From positions 3,085,470-3,149,469 of the forward strand of contig NZ_CP059557.1 of the NCBI RefSeq assembly GCF_022828475.1: a stretch of 64,000 nucleotides of DNA, given 5' to 3'. This document shows positions 45,077-53,408 of this stretch, one piece after another. The position numbers and the translations under genes are program-made. Numbering within the stretch: the first letter of the stretch is position 1; each line of letters opens with the position of its first letter. This stretch comes from Saccharopolyspora gloriosae (lineage in GTDB: Bacteria > Actinomycetota > Actinomycetes > Mycobacteriales > Pseudonocardiaceae). Under the pieces are notes generated by a model. It was not told the origin of the DNA. It searched no databases and saw nothing but the letters and a program-made list of their open reading frames with translations.

Positions 45077-46194
45077 GCTCCTTTTCCTCCTGGCCCCAGT
45101 GCCTCGTCGATCGTCGCGTCCAGCGCCCGCCGCAGTGTGCGGGTGCGGTAGTCCGAGGACACGCAGGTGTAGATCGAGGTCGTGCTGGCGTGTTCGTGGC
45201 CGACCTGTTCCTGCACGAACCGCGCGTCGAATCCGTCCTCGATCAGGTGCGTCACGTAGGCCCGGCGCAGTGAGTGGAAGTCCAGCGCAGGATCCATTCC
45301 GAGCTCGTCGCGGTAGGCGGCCAGCCGCCGGTTGAGCTGCTTGTTGGCGATCCGCGGGGCGCGTTCGGAAGGCCACAGCGCCGGGTTGTCCTCTCTCCCG
45401 AGCAGCGGCTGCACCTCGGTCACCCACTGCTCAAGCACTTCGGCGACCCACTCCCACACGCACAGCACGCTGCGCCGTTTTGGCGGCGAGCCCTTCTTGG
45501 CCTTGCCGTGCCGGACGTAGCAAACGCCGTACTCACCGAACTCCCGACCGTGCGGATTGCGGCCGAAGTCGACGACATCGAGCATCCTCGTCTCGTTGCG
45601 GCGCAGCCCGAACCCGTAGGCCGTCTTGAACGTCGTTACGTCCCGGAACGCCGCCAGCCAGCCCTTGCGGCCGGCAGCGCGTTTGCGTGCGATCTCCTCA
45701 TCGGCGTGGTCAAACAGCGCCTGCAACTCCTCGCGGGTGAAGGCCCGCCGCTGGGGCTCGGCTTCGACCTCGGCGACATGCGCCGCGGCGTTGACCTCGT
45801 TGATCACCTGCACTGGATGAGTGCCGAACCGCTGCTCACACTCCGCGGCCCATCCGTAAGCCGGATCGGTGAGGAACGAGCAGAACGTCCGCAGCGCACC
45901 TTGGTAGCCGCGCACGGTGGACTTCGAGACATGGTGCACCGCGCGCAGATCGGTGAACCACTCGTCGGCCAACTGCGGGCTCCAGTGCCACGGATATTCC
46001 CCGGCGTGCTCGAAGAAGCGCCGAACCTGGCGCTGCTGCGCCTCGACCGTCGAGCGCGCCAGGTTGCGCGCCAACTGCTGGTTACGCCAGCCCTCCAGCA
46101 TCGCGGCGAAAACCTGCTCCTCGGGGTGCAGCAGCGGCACACCATCGGCCAGATGCAGCCCAACTGAGCCCGGAAACCCGTCGTTCTTGCTCAC
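45073..46194 (-). CDS. Tyrosine recombinase / phage-type integrase (TnpA-like)
   Basis: 373 residues from GTG 46194, which has GGAAGG 9 bases upstream. The SAM-like core-binding domain (LARSTVEAQQRQVRRFFEHAGEYPWHW) is followed by the catalytic domain: Arg in AYGFGLRRNETRMLDVVD, HSLRRAYVTHL (H-x-x-R), GHEHASTTSIYTCV (His and Tyr). All active-site residues are present. First gene of the three-gene recombinase set. Confidence 0.87.
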   Translation of the reverse strand: MSKNDGFPGSVGLHLADGVPLLHPEEQVFAAMLEGWRNQQLARNLARSTVEAQQRQVRRFFEHAGEYPWHWSPQLADEWFTDLRAVHHVSKSTVRGYQGALRTFCSFLTDPAYGWAAECEQRFGTHPVQVINEVNAAAHVAEVEAEPQRRAFTREELQALFDHADEEIARKRAAGRKGWLAAFRDVTTFKTAYGFGLRRNETRMLDVVDFGRNPHGREFGEYGVCYVRHGKAKKGSPPKRRSVLCVWEWVAEVLEQWVTEVQPLLGREDNPALWPSERAPRIANKQLNRRLAAYRDELGMDPALDFHSLRRAYVTHLIEDGFDARFVQEQVGHEHASTTSIYTCVSSDYRTRTLRRALDATIDEALGPGGKGA

Positions 46195-46616
46195 TGGCCC
46201 CGCCTTCCAGAGATCGCATCCAGCGCGAGTATGTCGCATCAGACGCGATCTGCGTAAGGTGGTCCTGGTCAACGACCATGCGAGCCAAGCTGAACTTCAA
46301 TGACCCCGTAGGTTCCGCTACGGTCGAGCGTGCGCGAGCACATCATCACCCCAGCTTGGCGGCCTCGAGTGCATCGCTTCCGCGCCGTTCGCAAGGCGGC
46401 GCGAGTTCTCATCGGATGCGATACGTCCTGGTTGCACTCCGAGTGCAAGAGGTGCTGTGGGCGAGCGGCGCGGCCGGCGCGAGCCGGGCAGGCAAGGGGG
46501 GCCGGGCGGGCGCGGGCCTGGCGCGGAGGGGTGCCGGGTGAGGGTGAGGCGGCTCGGTGGTGGCGTGGTGGCGGGCTGTGTGTGGGGTGGGCAGCGGTGC
46601 GGCTTTGCCGCTGACC
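46195..46616. other. Non-coding stretch with strong G skew
   Basis: About 420 bases without a convincing gene. From about 46450 to 46620 the plus strand is dominated by G with few C, with several GGG/GGGG runs, unlike neighbouring genes. It could favour G-quadruplex or single-strand structure near the recombinase promoter. Confidence 0.4.
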
Positions 46617-46648
46617 GGTGGGTTGCCCTCTCGGGAGGGCAACCCACC
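46617..46648 (-). terminator. Strong hairpin terminator
   Basis: Perfect 14-bp stem GGTGGGTTGCCCTC / GAGGGCAACCCACC with a TCGG tetraloop, 7 bases past the stop of the leftward gene ending at 46655. Confidence 0.8.
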
Positions 46649-46654
46649 AGGGCG

Positions 46655-47578
46655 TTACGCGGCTACGCGGGCCCGATCGCGGACGTTGTCGGCGGCGCGG
46701 CGCGGAGCGGGCAGCTTCACGACTGGGGCCGTGGGCGTGTTGCGGCTGACCCAATCCTCGACGATTCGGCGGTCTTCGTCGCGGGAGTACCGCACCCACT
46801 CGGCGCGCAGCGCGCGAAGCGGGTGCGGGTCCTGTGCGGCGCGGTAAGCGCACACGGCACGAATGCGGTCAGCGCGCGAAGCATTGGCGGGGAGCGGTTC
46901 CAGGCCGGGATGTCCACGTTCGCGGCACTCCTCGCAGAGCCCGTCGCGCTGGCGGCGGTCCACCTCGGACGGTTCGACGTTGCAGACCAGGCACCGACCG
47001 CGTGCGGGGTGCTTGGCCGCGTCGTCGTAGTCCAAACCGGACGCATAAACGGTCGGGGAATCCGGCCGGACCGACACCGCATCCGCCTGGACCGGCCGGG
47101 CCGGTGCGTCGTCGTCGACGTTCAACCGGGTGGCGGCGTAGGCCTCCAGCAGGTTGTGGGCGCGTTGCGCGGCTTCCTCGCTGGCCGGGTTGGGCAGGCG
47201 GCGAAGCGTGCGCCGGGTGGTGATGTCGCGCGGTGCCTCGTGGCGGTTGTCGTCCGTCCAGCGCGGTGCGCGCTGTTCGGCGGACTGCATGACCGGGGCG
47301 GGCCGGTGCTGGTCCCATTCGACGGGCGCACATGCGGCGACGACGGCTCGCACGTCCTGTGCTTCGGCGGCGCGCTTCTCCAGCGCTTCGAACCTGGGCC
47401 GGGCCAACCTGGTCGGGCGCTGCAACGTCCGCGCGCACTCCAGCAGCGCGGCAAGCTCCCGATCGGACGGACGCAGCGACCCGAACAGCTCGACCGCGCC
47501 GCGATAATCGCGGTTGTCCAGACACTTCGACACCGCAGAGATGAGGTGTGGAACAGGAATAACGCCAGAGATCTGCAT
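46655..47578 (-). CDS. Hypothetical element protein with zinc-finger-like CxxC pairs
   Basis: 307 residues from ATG 47578 (MQISGVIPVPHLISAVSKCLD). The N-terminal half is helical (ELAALLECARTLQRPTRLARPRFEALEKRAAEA). In the C-terminal half CLVCNVEPSEVDRRQRDGLCEECRERG forms a possible zinc knuckle, followed by RALRAEWVRYSRDEDRRIVEDWV. No family recognised. It ends at a strong terminator and faces the large inverted-repeat region, so it may be a replication or transfer accessory. Confidence 0.65.
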   Translation of the reverse strand: MQISGVIPVPHLISAVSKCLDNRDYRGAVELFGSLRPSDRELAALLECARTLQRPTRLARPRFEALEKRAAEAQDVRAVVAACAPVEWDQHRPAPVMQSAEQRAPRWTDDNRHEAPRDITTRRTLRRLPNPASEEAAQRAHNLLEAYAATRLNVDDDAPARPVQADAVSVRPDSPTVYASGLDYDDAAKHPARGRCLVCNVEPSEVDRRQRDGLCEECRERGHPGLEPLPANASRADRIRAVCAYRAAQDPHPLRALRAEWVRYSRDEDRRIVEDWVSRNTPTAPVVKLPAPRRAADNVRDRARVAA

Positions 47579-48424
47579 GATATGAGTCCCTACTGTGAAA
47601 GTCATCCGGGCTTGGTCTTTCCGGATCCTTGCGGGTTCAATTCTATCAAGTTATCTCGTTCTGAAGCCAGCCGAAAAGCCGAATTAGGGAAATTTGAGAC
47701 AGTTTCTTCTTTGTTCTGTCGTGGCGATGAGCTGGGGAAATGCTGTTTTATAGCTGAACTCGGGAGCGTGATTCGCCGCCGAAGGCATGCCAACTCGGCC
47801 GTGTCTTTGAGGGCGTAGCCCGCCCCTGGTCTTCTTTTTTCCGCTGGCAGCTCATTGCCTGCCCGGAGCTGGGGTGGGTCAAGTCGCGCCCAGGGAAAAA
47901 GTTTTTGGGTGGGGTTAGGGGTCCCCACCCAAAAAGTTTTTCCCTGCGACTTGACGCGCCCCGGCGGAGGGCTACCCTCCGCTGCCTTCCAGCGGGAAAA
48001 AGGAGAGCAGACCCAGGTGAGACGGCGACGAGGGCCGGTGCCGCCCGGCAGCATGACCTGCCCGGATCCCTGAACCGGACGCCTTCGGCACTCGGATGAG
48101 TCCGGCTTTGCAGGCTTGCCTCGTGCTCGACGGAACGGCGTGGGCGGTAGCCTGCCTTGGTGCCGTGCACGTGGTCAGGCGAGTCCCTCCCACGTCCGGC
48201 GCAGGGCAGGGGGCGTTCTTGGTCGAGCCGCCTCGGCGGTGAGCCTTCGGGCTTGCGCGCCCTGCCCACCCAATCCGCGACGCTCACCGTGTCGCTCTGG
48301 CACCGCCTCCGCGCCGGGCGAGTCTGACCGTGCTCGCGCGGCAGAAGCCGGCACCTTGCTCGACAGCGTTCTTAGCCTGGCATGACCAGTGCACGGAAAT
48401 GTCCGTGGAGAAGGGGAGTCCACT
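47579..48424. promoter_or_regulatory. Divergent non-coding region, possible origin (oriV/oriT)
   Basis: About 850 bases between two divergent genes. The left third (47640-47760) is notably AT-rich for this window (GAATTAGGGAAATTTGAG, TTTCTTCTTTGTTCTGTC). The middle carries a very large imperfect palindrome (47824-48017). No gene is convincing. Such a layout fits an origin or major regulatory hub. Confidence 0.5.
47824..48017. repeat. Large imperfect inverted repeat with three stem-loops
   Basis: Inner arms 47878-47914 and 47923-47955 pair GTCAAGTCGC...AGGGAAAAA-TTTTTGGGTGGGG with one mismatch and a 4-base bulge, loop TTAGGGGT. Outer arms 47831-47847 (CTTCTTTTTTCCGCTGG) and 47989-48005 pair again. 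Between inner and outer arms each side has its own small hairpin (CAGCTC/GAGCTG left; GCGGAGGG/CCCTCCGC at 47964-47982 right), giving a clover-like fold. Confidence 0.8.
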
Positions 48425-48955
48425 ATGGCCGAGAACGCCAGCGCCGAAAGGAAGCGGCGCCGTTCCACGAAGATCAGCGAACGATTGGAAGCCGCGCGCC
48501 GCCGCAACCTCGACCAGCTCGCCGAGCAACGGCGCCGTGAGGAGGAAGTCGAAGACGCCCTGGCCGACTTCGTGCAAGCCGGTGAAGACATCGCCACCGC
48601 CGGTCGCATCGCAGAGGACAAGATCATCGGCCTCCAGCGGAAGATCGATGCCGTGCGGGAGAACTTGCGGGCGGCGACGGCGGCGTCTCACGATCGGCAG
48701 GCTTGCGCCGCACTGCGGATTCACCACGTCGGCGGGCGAACCGTCGAGCAGGTGTCAGAACTGCTGGAGACCGGCTCGGTGAAGGAGACCCGGCGCATTC
48801 TCGCGACGGCTCGGTCGAGTCGCGATGACGATGGGTCCGCCGACATGAACACGCTCTCTGTGCTGGAGGTGAGCGCAGCCGAGCCTAGCGAGCTTGCCAG
48901 TACTGGCGAACCAACGCGGTCTCCCACCGGAACCCGCGAATCCACAGCACGATGA
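48425..48955 (+). CDS. Hypothetical coiled-coil, basic element protein
   Basis: 176 residues from ATG 48425 with GGGGAG upstream. A charged coiled coil spans residues 5-80 (RRRSTKISERLEAARRRNLDQLAEQRRREEEVEDAL...). A possible helix-turn-helix follows (HHVGGRTVEQVSELLETGSVKETRRIL), then a disordered tail. A DNA-binding accessory role beside the big palindrome is plausible but unproven. Confidence 0.65.
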   Translation: MAENASAERKRRRSTKISERLEAARRRNLDQLAEQRRREEEVEDALADFVQAGEDIATAGRIAEDKIIGLQRKIDAVRENLRAATAASHDRQACAALRIHHVGGRTVEQVSELLETGSVKETRRILATARSSRDDDGSADMNTLSVLEVSAAEPSELASTGEPTRSPTGTRESTAR

Positions 48956-49298
48956 TGACCCCGGCGCTGAGCAGAACGGCCGCGACGGCCAATGGGAAAG
49001 GCGGGTTCCCGTAGGTGTTGCTGCACGCTAGAGGTACCGCGACGGCGCCTATGGCCGCACCCCACAGTTTGCGGCGTGCGGTGTGCGGGGCGAGCCAGAG
49101 GCGAGTGAGGATCGCGGCGACGAGTCCGAACACGGCGCCGATCACTGCGAGTACCGGTGTACCGATCAACCAGGCAGGATCGAGTCGTGTCCAGCCCAGC
49201 GTCACGCTGAGCAGACCCGTGGAGGCGAGCCCCAGCAGCACGCCGATCCCGGACGCGCCGCAGAGGCGCAGGATGATGATGGTGGGGCGGAACCGCAT
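48885..49298 (-). CDS. Small polytopic membrane protein
   Basis: 137 residues from ATG 49298, MRFRPTIIILRLCGASGIGVLLGLAS. Four hydrophobic helices are visible (including LIGTPVLAVIGAVFGLVAAILT and PFPLAVAAVLLSAGVIIVLWI). No motif tells function; convergent and slightly overlapping with the coiled-coil gene. Confidence 0.6.
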   Translation of the reverse strand: MRFRPTIIILRLCGASGIGVLLGLASTGLLSVTLGWTRLDPAWLIGTPVLAVIGAVFGLVAAILTRLWLAPHTARRKLWGAAIGAVAVPLACSNTYGNPPFPLAVAAVLLSAGVIIVLWIRGFRWETALVRQYWQAR

Positions 49299-49378
49299 AG
49301 CAGGACGGTAACGAGAACCTCTGACGTAACGCTCCTGGCCACGCCGAAGCCCCGGCCGCGAGTCGTACGGGTCGGTCC

Positions 49379-49784
49379 TCATCGGCGGCGTGCTGGCGCG
49401 GTGCGCTGCGAGAGGTTCACCAAATCGATCAGCACGAGGTTCTCCGGGCAGTTTTGGAATCGGCGGGTGAGGTCAGGATCGAGTTCGTGGAGCCGTCACA
49501 GCAGGTGCCGGCGCTGCTGCTCGCGTTCTCGGTCCAGCAAGTCTGGATCTTTGAGGACCTGCTTGAAGCGCTTCACTTGCTCGCACCACCGCTGCTGGCC
49601 ACATGTCGCAAGGAACTGGCCCCTCCCTCAGATACTTGCGGGTCGACCGGTGGTAGGTCCGGCTTGCGCCGCACAGTTCGCAGTCGGCTCGCCAGTACTT
49701 GCACGTGGGTGACTGCCGGTACCAGGCGTCGGTTTCGCAGAACGGGCATCGGCATTCGTCTTCCGGCGCGGAGTGAGATAGCAC
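49379..49784 (-). pseudogene. Degraded zinc-ribbon protein gene
   Basis: From GTG 49784 the frame reads MLSHSAPEDECRCPFCETDAW, then CKYWRADCELCGASRTYHRSTRKYLREG with two CxxC pairs. Coding character then continues one frame over (QFLATCGQQRWCEQVKRFKQVLKDPDLLDREREQQRRHLL). It meets a TGA at 49497-49499 and again looks coding (RLHELDPDLTRRFQNCPENLVLIDLVNLSQR) to 49379. One extra base in GAGGGGCC near 49622 and a CGA-to-TGA change would explain both breaks. Confidence 0.55.
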
Positions 49785-49817
49785 CGTTGACGGGTTGCGC
49801 CTGGCTCGGTCAGGTGG

Positions 49818-50351
49818 TCAGTGGGCCGTCGTGATCGGGGTGTGGCGGCAGTGCCAGGGCTGGAGGAGGCCGGAGGCGACCGCCACGTCGTGGCGGGCCA
49901 GCTCGGTGCGGAAGTCTCCTCGGCAGGAGTCATCGAGGTGCTGGATGAGCCAGTCGTCGACGGTGTCGAACAGGTCCCGCAGGCGGCAGGCCGCGGCGGC
50001 CCAGTACCGGTAGTGCGGTTCGGACATCGGTGCGCCGTCGTCCCATGGGAACAGGCGCTCGTGGAGGAGGTCTGTGAGCCAGTTGGCGAACCGTGCTTGA
50101 CAGGTGGGGTCGTTGAGGGCTGTGGCGTAGGCCGACCGTGCCATGTCGTCGATGGTTACGGTGAATGCGGTGGTTTCGTCGACGGCGACGAACTGGGTGA
50201 ACTCGCCCCAGATCTGACGGGTGTTCTCCTGGATCAATTCGAGGGCTCGGAACGCGTCGAGCCTGTAGTGGGTGCTGGTCCAGTCGACTGCGTTGTCGGG
50301 GTTGGTGATCCAGTCGGTGAAGCGAGTGATCGTGACGCGAAGCAACACCAT
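49818..50351 (-). CDS. Hypothetical protein, 177 aa
   Basis: Starts at ATG 50351 just after AGGAGG (GTG 50348 gives better spacing). Sequence MVLLRVTITRFTDWITNPDNAVDWTSTHYRLDAFRALELIQENTRQIWGEF..., helical and acidic, with WLTDLLHERLFPWDD and YRYWAAAACRLRDLFDTVDDWLIQHL. No recognised family; sits in the replication/maintenance block. Confidence 0.65.
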   Translation of the reverse strand: MVLLRVTITRFTDWITNPDNAVDWTSTHYRLDAFRALELIQENTRQIWGEFTQFVAVDETTAFTVTIDDMARSAYATALNDPTCQARFANWLTDLLHERLFPWDDGAPMSEPHYRYWAAAACRLRDLFDTVDDWLIQHLDDSCRGDFRTELARHDVAVASGLLQPWHCRHTPITTAH

Positions 50352-50467
50352 GACCTCCTGGTGATGGGGAGAGTGGCCGGAGTGGTGCGCGGCTGGGGAA
50401 CGAACGTGGCGATGGCCGGTCGTCTCGGAGCGACTGCCCCGAGACGACGGGGAACGGGGCTGACGGG

Positions 50468-50920
50468 CTAGAAGGGTGCTTCGTCGTCCTGGCCGTTGTC
50501 CGGGTTGGCGTTCCAGGGGGCACCTGGGCCGGTGTTGTCGAAGCTGGTGGTGTTGCGGGTGGCTTTGGCGACCTTGGCGATGGCGAACCGGAGGCTGGGG
50601 CCGATCTCGTCGACGTCGAGTTCGATGACGGTGCGCTTGTCGCCTTCCTTGGTCTGGAACGAACGCTGCCGCAGCCGTCCCTGCGCCACGACACGCATGC
50701 CGCGGGTGAGGGTTTCGGAGATGTTCTCCGCGGGCTGGCGCCAGATGCTGCACCGCAAGAACATCGGCTCACTGTCGGTCCACTGCCCGGACTCGCGGTC
50801 GAAGGTCCGCGGGGTCGAGGCCACGGTGAAGTTCGCGACCGGGGTACCGGACGCGGTGAAGCGCAGCTCGGGATCGGCGGTCAGGTTGCCCACGACAGTG
50901 ATCACGGTTTCACCGGCCAT
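50468..50920 (-). CDS. ssb: Single-stranded DNA-binding protein
   Basis: 150 residues from ATG 50920 with GGAGG 6 bases upstream. OB-fold: [62 protein letters not shown]. The acidic C-terminal tip DDEAPF is the standard partner-binding tail. An element-borne SSB normally protects transferred or replicating single strands. Confidence 0.92.
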   Translation of the reverse strand: MAGETVITVVGNLTADPELRFTASGTPVANFTVASTPRTFDRESGQWTDSEPMFLRCSIWRQPAENISETLTRGMRVVAQGRLRQRSFQTKEGDKRTVIELDVDEIGPSLRFAIAKVAKATRNTTSFDNTGPGAPWNANPDNGQDDEAPF

Positions 50921-50984
50921 GATGTCCTCCTGAATGTTCAATGGTTCTCGTGAAATTGCTCGAACGAGAGTGGACGAGTTGCGG

Positions 50985-51881
50985 TCAGGCGCTACGAGGC
51001 AGCAGGGGGCGTGGTCGGTGGACGCCGTAGGCGAGTCCGTCGGCGACCGTGCGGTCGATCTCGCTGCGGGGGAAGTCGGAGTGGTGCCCTGAGGCGGCGC
51101 TGTGCAGGGCGCTGCGGGCGTCGTCTTCGTCCAGGACGCCCGAGCCGACGAGGGTGCCGAGGGAGATCGCGGCGTGCAGCAGGGTGGTGTGCCGCGTTCC
51201 GGGTGCGGCGGCCGCGACTGCTTGGCACTCGGCGGTGAGAGCGGCGGCGACGTATCGGGTCATCCGCCCGGGCTCGATCGAGGCGACCGTGGACCCCCGT
51301 GGAGTTGCCGGGATGAGAGCGGTGTGGAGCCATCGGGGGAGCAGTGCGATAGGCCCGCTCTGCAGTATTCGGTAGCGGCCTTCGGGACGCACCGAACCCG
51401 GGGCGACGACGAAGCCGCCGGCGCCTCGGGTGTCGATCCGCCATCCGAGCCGCCCGATCGAGGAGCGCAGCTCTGGATACCGGGGTGCGCGGAAGTACAA
51501 GTGTCGGCCATGCGGCGTGTCCACGGTGTACGTGTCGTCGGGGAACGGCTCGCCGGCCTCGCCAGCTACACGGTGGAGTACGTCGGTTCCATCGCGTGCT
51601 CCTGCCCAGTGCGGTGGTGGGGAATGGCCTTTTGCGCCGTCGAGGTCAACGACCAGGAGGCGGGAGGGGCCGCAGGCGATTCCGACGTTGTACGGGGTGG
51701 CGGCCCAGTGCTCGCGGATCGCCGCCTGATCGGTCGTGGCCGTGTGCTCCCACTTCGAATGGACCGGGCGCTTCGATCGCGGCCACAGCGGGATCACCGC
51801 GTGGCCGGCGGCGGCTGCCGCCAACGCCGCCCGCATCAGGGGCGGGTCGGCATCGGCGGCACCGCTCGCGGGCACGCTCAC
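50985..51881 (-). CDS. Bifunctional DNA primase/polymerase (PrimPol)
   Basis: 298 residues from GTG 51881, overlapping the ParB-like stop (GTGA). Motifs of the PrimPol domain: [37 protein letters not shown] (catalytic acidic pair), [14 protein letters not shown] (His) and GGFVVAPGS. No helicase domain follows. It likely primes replication of the excised element. Confidence 0.87.
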   Translation of the reverse strand: MSVPASGAADADPPLMRAALAAAAAGHAVIPLWPRSKRPVHSKWEHTATTDQAAIREHWAATPYNVGIACGPSRLLVVDLDGAKGHSPPPHWAGARDGTDVLHRVAGEAGEPFPDDTYTVDTPHGRHLYFRAPRYPELRSSIGRLGWRIDTRGAGGFVVAPGSVRPEGRYRILQSGPIALLPRWLHTALIPATPRGSTVASIEPGRMTRYVAAALTAECQAVAAAAPGTRHTTLLHAAISLGTLVGSGVLDEDDARSALHSAASGHHSDFPRSEIDRTVADGLAYGVHRPRPLLPRSA

Positions 51882-53344
51882 TGGGCCGGTTGATCGTCGG
51901 CGGTGACGAGTGCTTCGACCTCGGAGGGCTCGTAGCCCCACTGCTGGATCTGCGCGAAGTACCCGCGTTGGAGGTCGTCGGGGTGCTCCCAGGTGTGGCG
52001 ACGATCGGTGCTGGTCTCGATGGCGGCCAGGGCCAGCACGGTCGTGATCACGGTCGCCCGGCTCGGTGTTGCTTCCTCGGCCGCGCGCACGAGCTCGGAG
52101 GGGCCGCCGGTGATCCCGAGCAGGTCGGCGGCGAGGGCATGCCCGCTCTCCAGGGCTTTCCGGAGGCAGTGGACGCCGCTGGCCCAGGTCCGCGCCGCCC
52201 AGACCGGCGCGTCCTTGGGTGCGGTGCGCTTGGCGGCGAACTGGCGCAGCCAGTCCTTCCGCAGCGTTGTGGCCGAGTCCCAGGCCTTGCCGTTGCCGAT
52301 GACGGTGCGTCGGTAAGCCTTCTTGGCTTCGCGGTCCTGTTCCGACATCGGTTCCCCGGCGGGTCCTTTATCGCAGGTGGACTGCCCTTCCGGCGCGAGG
52401 CGTTCGGCGTGTCTGTGGGTGGGGAAATCGGTGCAGACCCCGATCTCCTCGATCTCGCCGGTGCACCTGGAGTAGTCGAGAAAGACCGCGTGTCCGGGGC
52501 AGTCGAGGTGGTCCGCGGTGCGCATCTGAATGCCGGGCTCGGCCTGCGGTGTGGGCCGCAGGGCGCTGAGTCGCCGCAATCCGTCCGGGTAGACGTAGGG
52601 ACGGTCGATGACGGTGAGGCCCTGCTCGGTGAGTTCGGCGGTGCGGGCCGCGAGTGCGGCTTCCTCCTCCCGTTGATCGCGCCAGCGCTGCGCGACGTGG
52701 CCGAGCCGCAGGGGCTGGTCGGTGGCGGTGGTCAGCAGCTCGGACATCGCTTCGTCATCACCCTCGAACTCGGCGAGGACGGCGGCGTGGAGCAGGTCGA
52801 GCCCATCGTCGAGGACGGCATTGCGCGCGGTGGCGCTGCGGGCGACGACGACGGTGCTCTCGACACGGGTGCGGGGGATCGACCGTTCGCGGGCGATCTG
52901 CCGGGCGGAGAGGCCGAGGTCGAGCAGCTGCTGGGTGGCGGCGAGTTCTTCGCCGTCGGTGATCCCGGCACGGTGTTCGTTCTCGCCCAGCTGGTCGATG
53001 AGCCGGGCGACCTGTGCCTTCGGCTCGGGTTCCTCGGCAGCATCGCCCACGAGCAGCGCGGGGACGCGGGTCCGTCCGGCCTTGATCGCGGCGAGGACTC
53101 GTCGCTGCCCTTTGCGAACCACGAGCGTTCCATCCGAACAGGGAACGAGGGTGACGGGCTCGGTGACCCCACGGCGCTTGATGTCGGCGACGAACCCAGG
53201 GCGCAGGGTCGCCTTCTTGCGGACGTTGATCCCGATGATCAGCTCGTTCGGGTCCACCCACAGGAGCCGTACCTCGGAATCGTGGGCTTTGTCCGCGATG
53301 ATTTCGGTATCGGTCTGATCTTCGTCAGTCGTGGCGATCGTCAA
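51878..53344 (-). CDS. ParB-like nuclease-domain protein
   Basis: 488 residues. The ParB/Srx N-terminal domain reads LLWVDPNELIIGINVRKKATLRPGFVADIKRRGVTEPVTLVP, VVRKGQRRVLAA and QLGENEHR. A helix-turn-helix follows (DLGLSARQIARERSIPRTRVESTVVVAR). The long C-terminus has Cys residues (LDCPGHAVFLDYSRCTGEIEEIGVC) that may bind metal. Role in partition or copy control of the element is inferred from family. Confidence 0.85.
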   Translation of the reverse strand: MTIATTDEDQTDTEIIADKAHDSEVRLLWVDPNELIIGINVRKKATLRPGFVADIKRRGVTEPVTLVPCSDGTLVVRKGQRRVLAAIKAGRTRVPALLVGDAAEEPEPKAQVARLIDQLGENEHRAGITDGEELAATQQLLDLGLSARQIARERSIPRTRVESTVVVARSATARNAVLDDGLDLLHAAVLAEFEGDDEAMSELLTTATDQPLRLGHVAQRWRDQREEEAALAARTAELTEQGLTVIDRPYVYPDGLRRLSALRPTPQAEPGIQMRTADHLDCPGHAVFLDYSRCTGEIEEIGVCTDFPTHRHAERLAPEGQSTCDKGPAGEPMSEQDREAKKAYRRTVIGNGKAWDSATTLRKDWLRQFAAKRTAPKDAPVWAARTWASGVHCLRKALESGHALAADLLGITGGPSELVRAAEEATPSRATVITTVLALAAIETSTDRRHTWEHPDDLQRGYFAQIQQWGYEPSEVEALVTADDQPAQ

Positions 53345-53364
53345 GTCACTCTCCTTTCAAGGCA

Positions 53365-53391
53365 ACAAAAAAGCACCCCATCCGGGGTGCT
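53365..53391 (-). terminator. Rho-independent terminator
   Basis: Stem AGCACCCC / GGGGTGCT with loop ATCC; on the minus strand it is followed by TTTTTT. It ends transcription from the gene at 53409-54395 just before the ParB gene start. Confidence 0.88.
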
Positions 53392-53408
53392 CGCGGTGGC
53401 GGAACTGC

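Larger units (their letters stand above)
40500..46194. mobile_element. Tn554-like unit carrying cadmium/lead resistance (putative extent)
   Basis: A Cd/Pb sensor and P-type ATPase are followed by three overlapping leftward genes: a 373-residue tyrosine recombinase, a small XRE protein and a 503-residue zinc-ribbon tyrosine recombinase. Two unlike tyrosine recombinases plus a small third gene resemble the TnpA/TnpB/TnpC set of Tn554-type transposons, which have no terminal inverted repeats and often carry metal resistance. Ends are guessed from the genes, not from att sequences. Confidence 0.5.

Noticed and set aside
46457-47818. 453-residue rightward frame
   Set aside because: Runs across a strong terminator hairpin and antisense to a leftward gene with CxxC pairs; no motif seen.
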